Positions 62,351 through 64,000 of a stretch of 64,000 bases of DNA are shown piece after piece (within the stretch, counting starts at the first letter, position 1; every line of letters begins with the position of its first letter). Position numbers and translations under genes: made by a program. The notes under the pieces are model-generated. The model did no database searches. It was not told where the DNA came from and saw only the letters and a list, made by a program, of their open reading frames with translations. The stretch is from Pelomonas sp. Root405 (GTDB lineage: Bacteria > Pseudomonadota > Gammaproteobacteria > Burkholderiales > Burkholderiaceae_C): contig NZ_LMDU01000013.1 of assembly GCF_001425165.1 (NCBI RefSeq), positions 385,225 through 449,224 on the forward strand, written 5' to 3'.

Positions 62351-63261
62351 AGCGGTTTCGCCTACGGCAATCGGCCCCTGCAGTCCCGCCGCTCAGCACA
62401 CCGGGAACAGGTGCGCTGGCAATGCCGCTGCTGCTCGGGACACTGGCGATCGCTGCCTGCCTCAGCCTGACGGGCCCCGAGTACCTCAAGCCCTCATCTG
62501 AAGGCAATGAGGCGAAGGAGTCCAGCGCAGCGTCGCCCAGCCGCGCCGTCCTCGTTCCCCTGATTCCGTTGGAGCGGCAGGGCACGCTGGCTCGCCCGGT
62601 CAACGACGCCATCCACGGTGCCGCGAGGAACCGTGTCGCTGCGAACGTCCTCCTGCGGTCCGGGTACCTGTCCAGCTTTGCCATCGAAACTGACCCCTCG
62701 ACAGGCCTGCGCGCATTCACGGCGGTTCCGGATCCGAACATCGAAGGTTGTGCGTTCGCCGGCGGCGGCGAGCGCGAAACCCAGCAACTGGCCCGGTTGG
62801 CCATGGCCGTCGTTGCGGTCGAGAAGTTCAATCGCAGCTGGCCGCAAAGACGCATGGAGTGGTGGCTCGCGAAGACGGCGCTGGCACTGTCCGGCCGTAT
62901 CCCCGACCTCTCGTTCGGTCCGGCCCAGATCCGCCCGTCCACAATCGCAGGCATGGCCGCACAAGCCAAGGCACTTCCTGCGGTGCATGCATACGGGCAG
63001 CTACCGCCGGCCAAGTTGCTTGGACAGTTGATGGACGAATGCGCCGCCTTGGGCATGGCGGCGAACCTCTTGATGCAGTGGCGCGAAGAGAAGGGCAACC
63101 TCTCGGCGGCCATTCAGGCCTATGGCGGCCAGAGGCGTGAGACCTACGCCGTCGTCGACTACGTTCCTGTCGTCTTCGCCATCGCCGGGCTGTTTGTTGA
63201 CCAACGCCCGCCCTTGGAGGAAAGCACCGACACTGAACTCGGCGAGTCGAGTTCACAGTGA
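62347..63261 (+). CDS. Uncharacterised membrane-anchored protein, transglycosylase-like
   Basis: A 304-residue protein with GTG start 62347. One N-terminal helix (about 24-42) anchors a presumably periplasmic domain. Within it, MAVVAVEKFNRSW (Glu159) followed by LSFGPAQIRPSTI (189-200) resembles the catalytic Glu and SxGxxQI motif of SLT/lysozyme-like transglycosylases. LSAAIQAYGGQRRETYAVVDYV near the end is where such enzymes carry an AYNxG-Y segment. The relationship is remote and inferred. It is translationally coupled to the upstream membrane protein. Possible roles are local peptidoglycan remodelling for an envelope complex or a stand-alone lytic enzyme. Confidence 0.6.
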   Translation: MKRFRLRQSAPAVPPLSTPGTGALAMPLLLGTLAIAACLSLTGPEYLKPSSEGNEAKESSAASPSRAVLVPLIPLERQGTLARPVNDAIHGAARNRVAANVLLRSGYLSSFAIETDPSTGLRAFTAVPDPNIEGCAFAGGGERETQQLARLAMAVVAVEKFNRSWPQRRMEWWLAKTALALSGRIPDLSFGPAQIRPSTIAGMAAQAKALPAVHAYGQLPPAKLLGQLMDECAALGMAANLLMQWREEKGNLSAAIQAYGGQRRETYAVVDYVPVVFAIAGLFVDQRPPLEESTDTELGESSSQ

Positions 63262-63277
63262 GCGCGAAGCAGGGGCC

Positions 63278-64000
63278 TCAAGCGCTGGCCGCACGCCCCA
63301 TGCAATCGTCAACCCAGCACAGCACGCCCTCTGCGCTACGGAACTCGTCGACGGAGCGCGCCGGGATGGCCGGATGGCGGTTGCGCCACATTGCCGCGAG
63401 CCCCGAGCCGGGGCCGACCTCCAGCACGCAACGCACGCCGCGCTCAGCCACGGCATCCATGCAGTCGTCCCAGCGCACGGTGCTTGCAATCTGCTGGGAC
63501 AGCGCGTTGGCCAGAACGGCAGAGTTGCGACTCGCGCTGCCGCTGAAGTTGCAGACGATGGATGTCGACGGTGGCCTCAGGGTCAGCACGGCCAGGCGTT
63601 GAGCGACCGCCGCTGCGGCAGCGGACATGGCCGGCGTGTGGGAGGCGACGGCGATGGGCAGGCGCGTGCAGCGAAAGCCCGCGGCGGTCCAGTTTGCCGC
63701 AGCGGATTCCAGCGCAGTGACCGCACCGCCGACGATGGCGCGCTCGGCGTTGATGCGGATAGCGACCGCCAGGCCCGGTGAAGCTTCGGCCAAAGCCAGC
63801 GCACCCGGACCCTGCACGGCCAGCAGCCCGGTGGCCTGACCGGCCACACTGTCGCTCATGGCCCGCGCGCGAAGAGCGGCCAGCTCAAGCGCCGTGTCGG
63901 TGTCGAACACCCCGGCCACTGCATGGGCTGCAAGTTCGCCCACGCTGTAGCCGGCGACCACGGCGGGCTGCGGCAGCACAGGCGCCAGCACCCGCCAGGC
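63278..64000 (-). CDS. mdcH: Malonate decarboxylase epsilon subunit, partial (malonyl-CoA:ACP transacylase)
   Basis: The frame runs off the right end, leaving 240 residues of the C-terminal part. The acyltransferase active site GYSVGELAAHAVAGVFD (GxSxG, nucleophile Ser) and VASHTPAMSAAAAAV (active-site His) mark a FabD-type malonyl transacylase. Its SSIVCNFSG-like stretch (TSIVCNFSGSASRN) and the end VLEVGPGSGLAAMWR fit MdcH, which loads malonyl onto the malonate decarboxylase carrier protein. Other mdc genes should lie upstream on the minus strand, beyond the window. FabD or a polyketide acyltransferase is less likely because of the low conservation and small domain. Confidence 0.82.
   Translation of the reverse strand, partial: AWRVLAPVLPQPAVVAGYSVGELAAHAVAGVFDTDTALELAALRARAMSDSVAGQATGLLAVQGPGALALAEASPGLAVAIRINAERAIVGGAVTALESAAANWTAAGFRCTRLPIAVASHTPAMSAAAAAVAQRLAVLTLRPPSTSIVCNFSGSASRNSAVLANALSQQIASTVRWDDCMDAVAERGVRCVLEVGPGSGLAAMWRNRHPAIPARSVDEFRSAEGVLCWVDDCMGRAASA

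Noticed and set aside
1-64000. CRISPR arrays, tRNA, rRNA or complete insertion sequences
   Set aside because: I looked for regularly spaced repeats, conserved RNA segments and transposase motifs on both strands and found none.

Overview
This is a GC-rich window with G/C-dominated third codon positions, from a Gram-negative bacterium. Three TonB-dependent receptors, a Bug/TctC-type solute receptor, a malonate decarboxylase mdcH, a ctpA-moeB neighbourhood and the regulator families point to Burkholderiales, probably a plant-polysaccharide degrader of the Roseateles/Mitsuaria/Rubrivivax type. The lineage is inferred from gene content, not computed. No rRNA, tRNA, CRISPR array or intact insertion sequence was seen.

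Layout. (1) 1-3832: three exported proteins: a 5'-truncated glycoside-hydrolase-like/Cys-repeat/C39-like protein, a class C beta-lactamase-fold hydrolase, and a degenerate amidase-like protein. (2) 3864-9251: a Gfo/Idh/MocA oxidoreductase, a large TonB receptor and a divergent GHL10 (DUF187-type) glycoside-hydrolase-like protein. (3) 9763-15845: a homogentisate pathway operon (MBL-fold protein, FAD aromatic hydroxylase, DUF2783 small protein, hmgA, fahA) with a divergent IclR regulator. (4) 16030-40725: a locus whose enzymes fit acetylated galactoglucomannan use. It holds two TonB receptors, GH27 alpha-galactosidase, a GPH-type sugar symporter, a LacI regulator, GH1 beta-glucosidase, two tandem flavin-dependent halogenase homologues, GH2 beta-mannosidase, and an ABC importer operon ending in a double SGNH/CE2-like esterase and two GH5 enzymes. 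(5) 40694-44757: a saccharopine-dehydrogenase-like reductase with a divergent TetR gene, a YafJ-type amidotransferase, an RCC1 gene remnant and a TerB-like protein. (6) 44936-53462: the full glucarate/galactarate route to 2-oxoglutarate (garD, GntR regulator, kdgD, Bug receptor, gudD, semialdehyde dehydrogenase), next to a PL10 pectate lyase. (7) 53556-64000: housekeeping and miscellaneous genes: two metallophosphoesterases, ctpA protease, an MFS exporter, moeB, LOG protein, arginase, an uncharacterised membrane/transglycosylase-like pair, and the end of mdcH running off the window.

How it works together. In region 4, related operator-like palindromes (core GTTTACTAAAC) lie upstream of the GPH-GH27 operon, upstream of GH1, and between GH2 and the ABC/esterase/GH5 operon. 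The LacI protein at 21575-22618 is therefore the likely regulator of a dispersed mannan regulon. The exported GH5 enzymes and esterase would cut and deacetylate the polymer, the TonB receptors would take oligomers across the outer membrane, the GPH and ABC systems would take them across the inner membrane, and GH27, GH2 and GH1 would finish them. Region 6 joins pectin cleavage to sugar-diacid breakdown. The main unexplained items are the tandem halogenases inside a glycan locus, a 91-base hairpin element at 44811-44901, and the uncharacterised pair at 61742-63261 preceded by a 16-codon mini-ORF.
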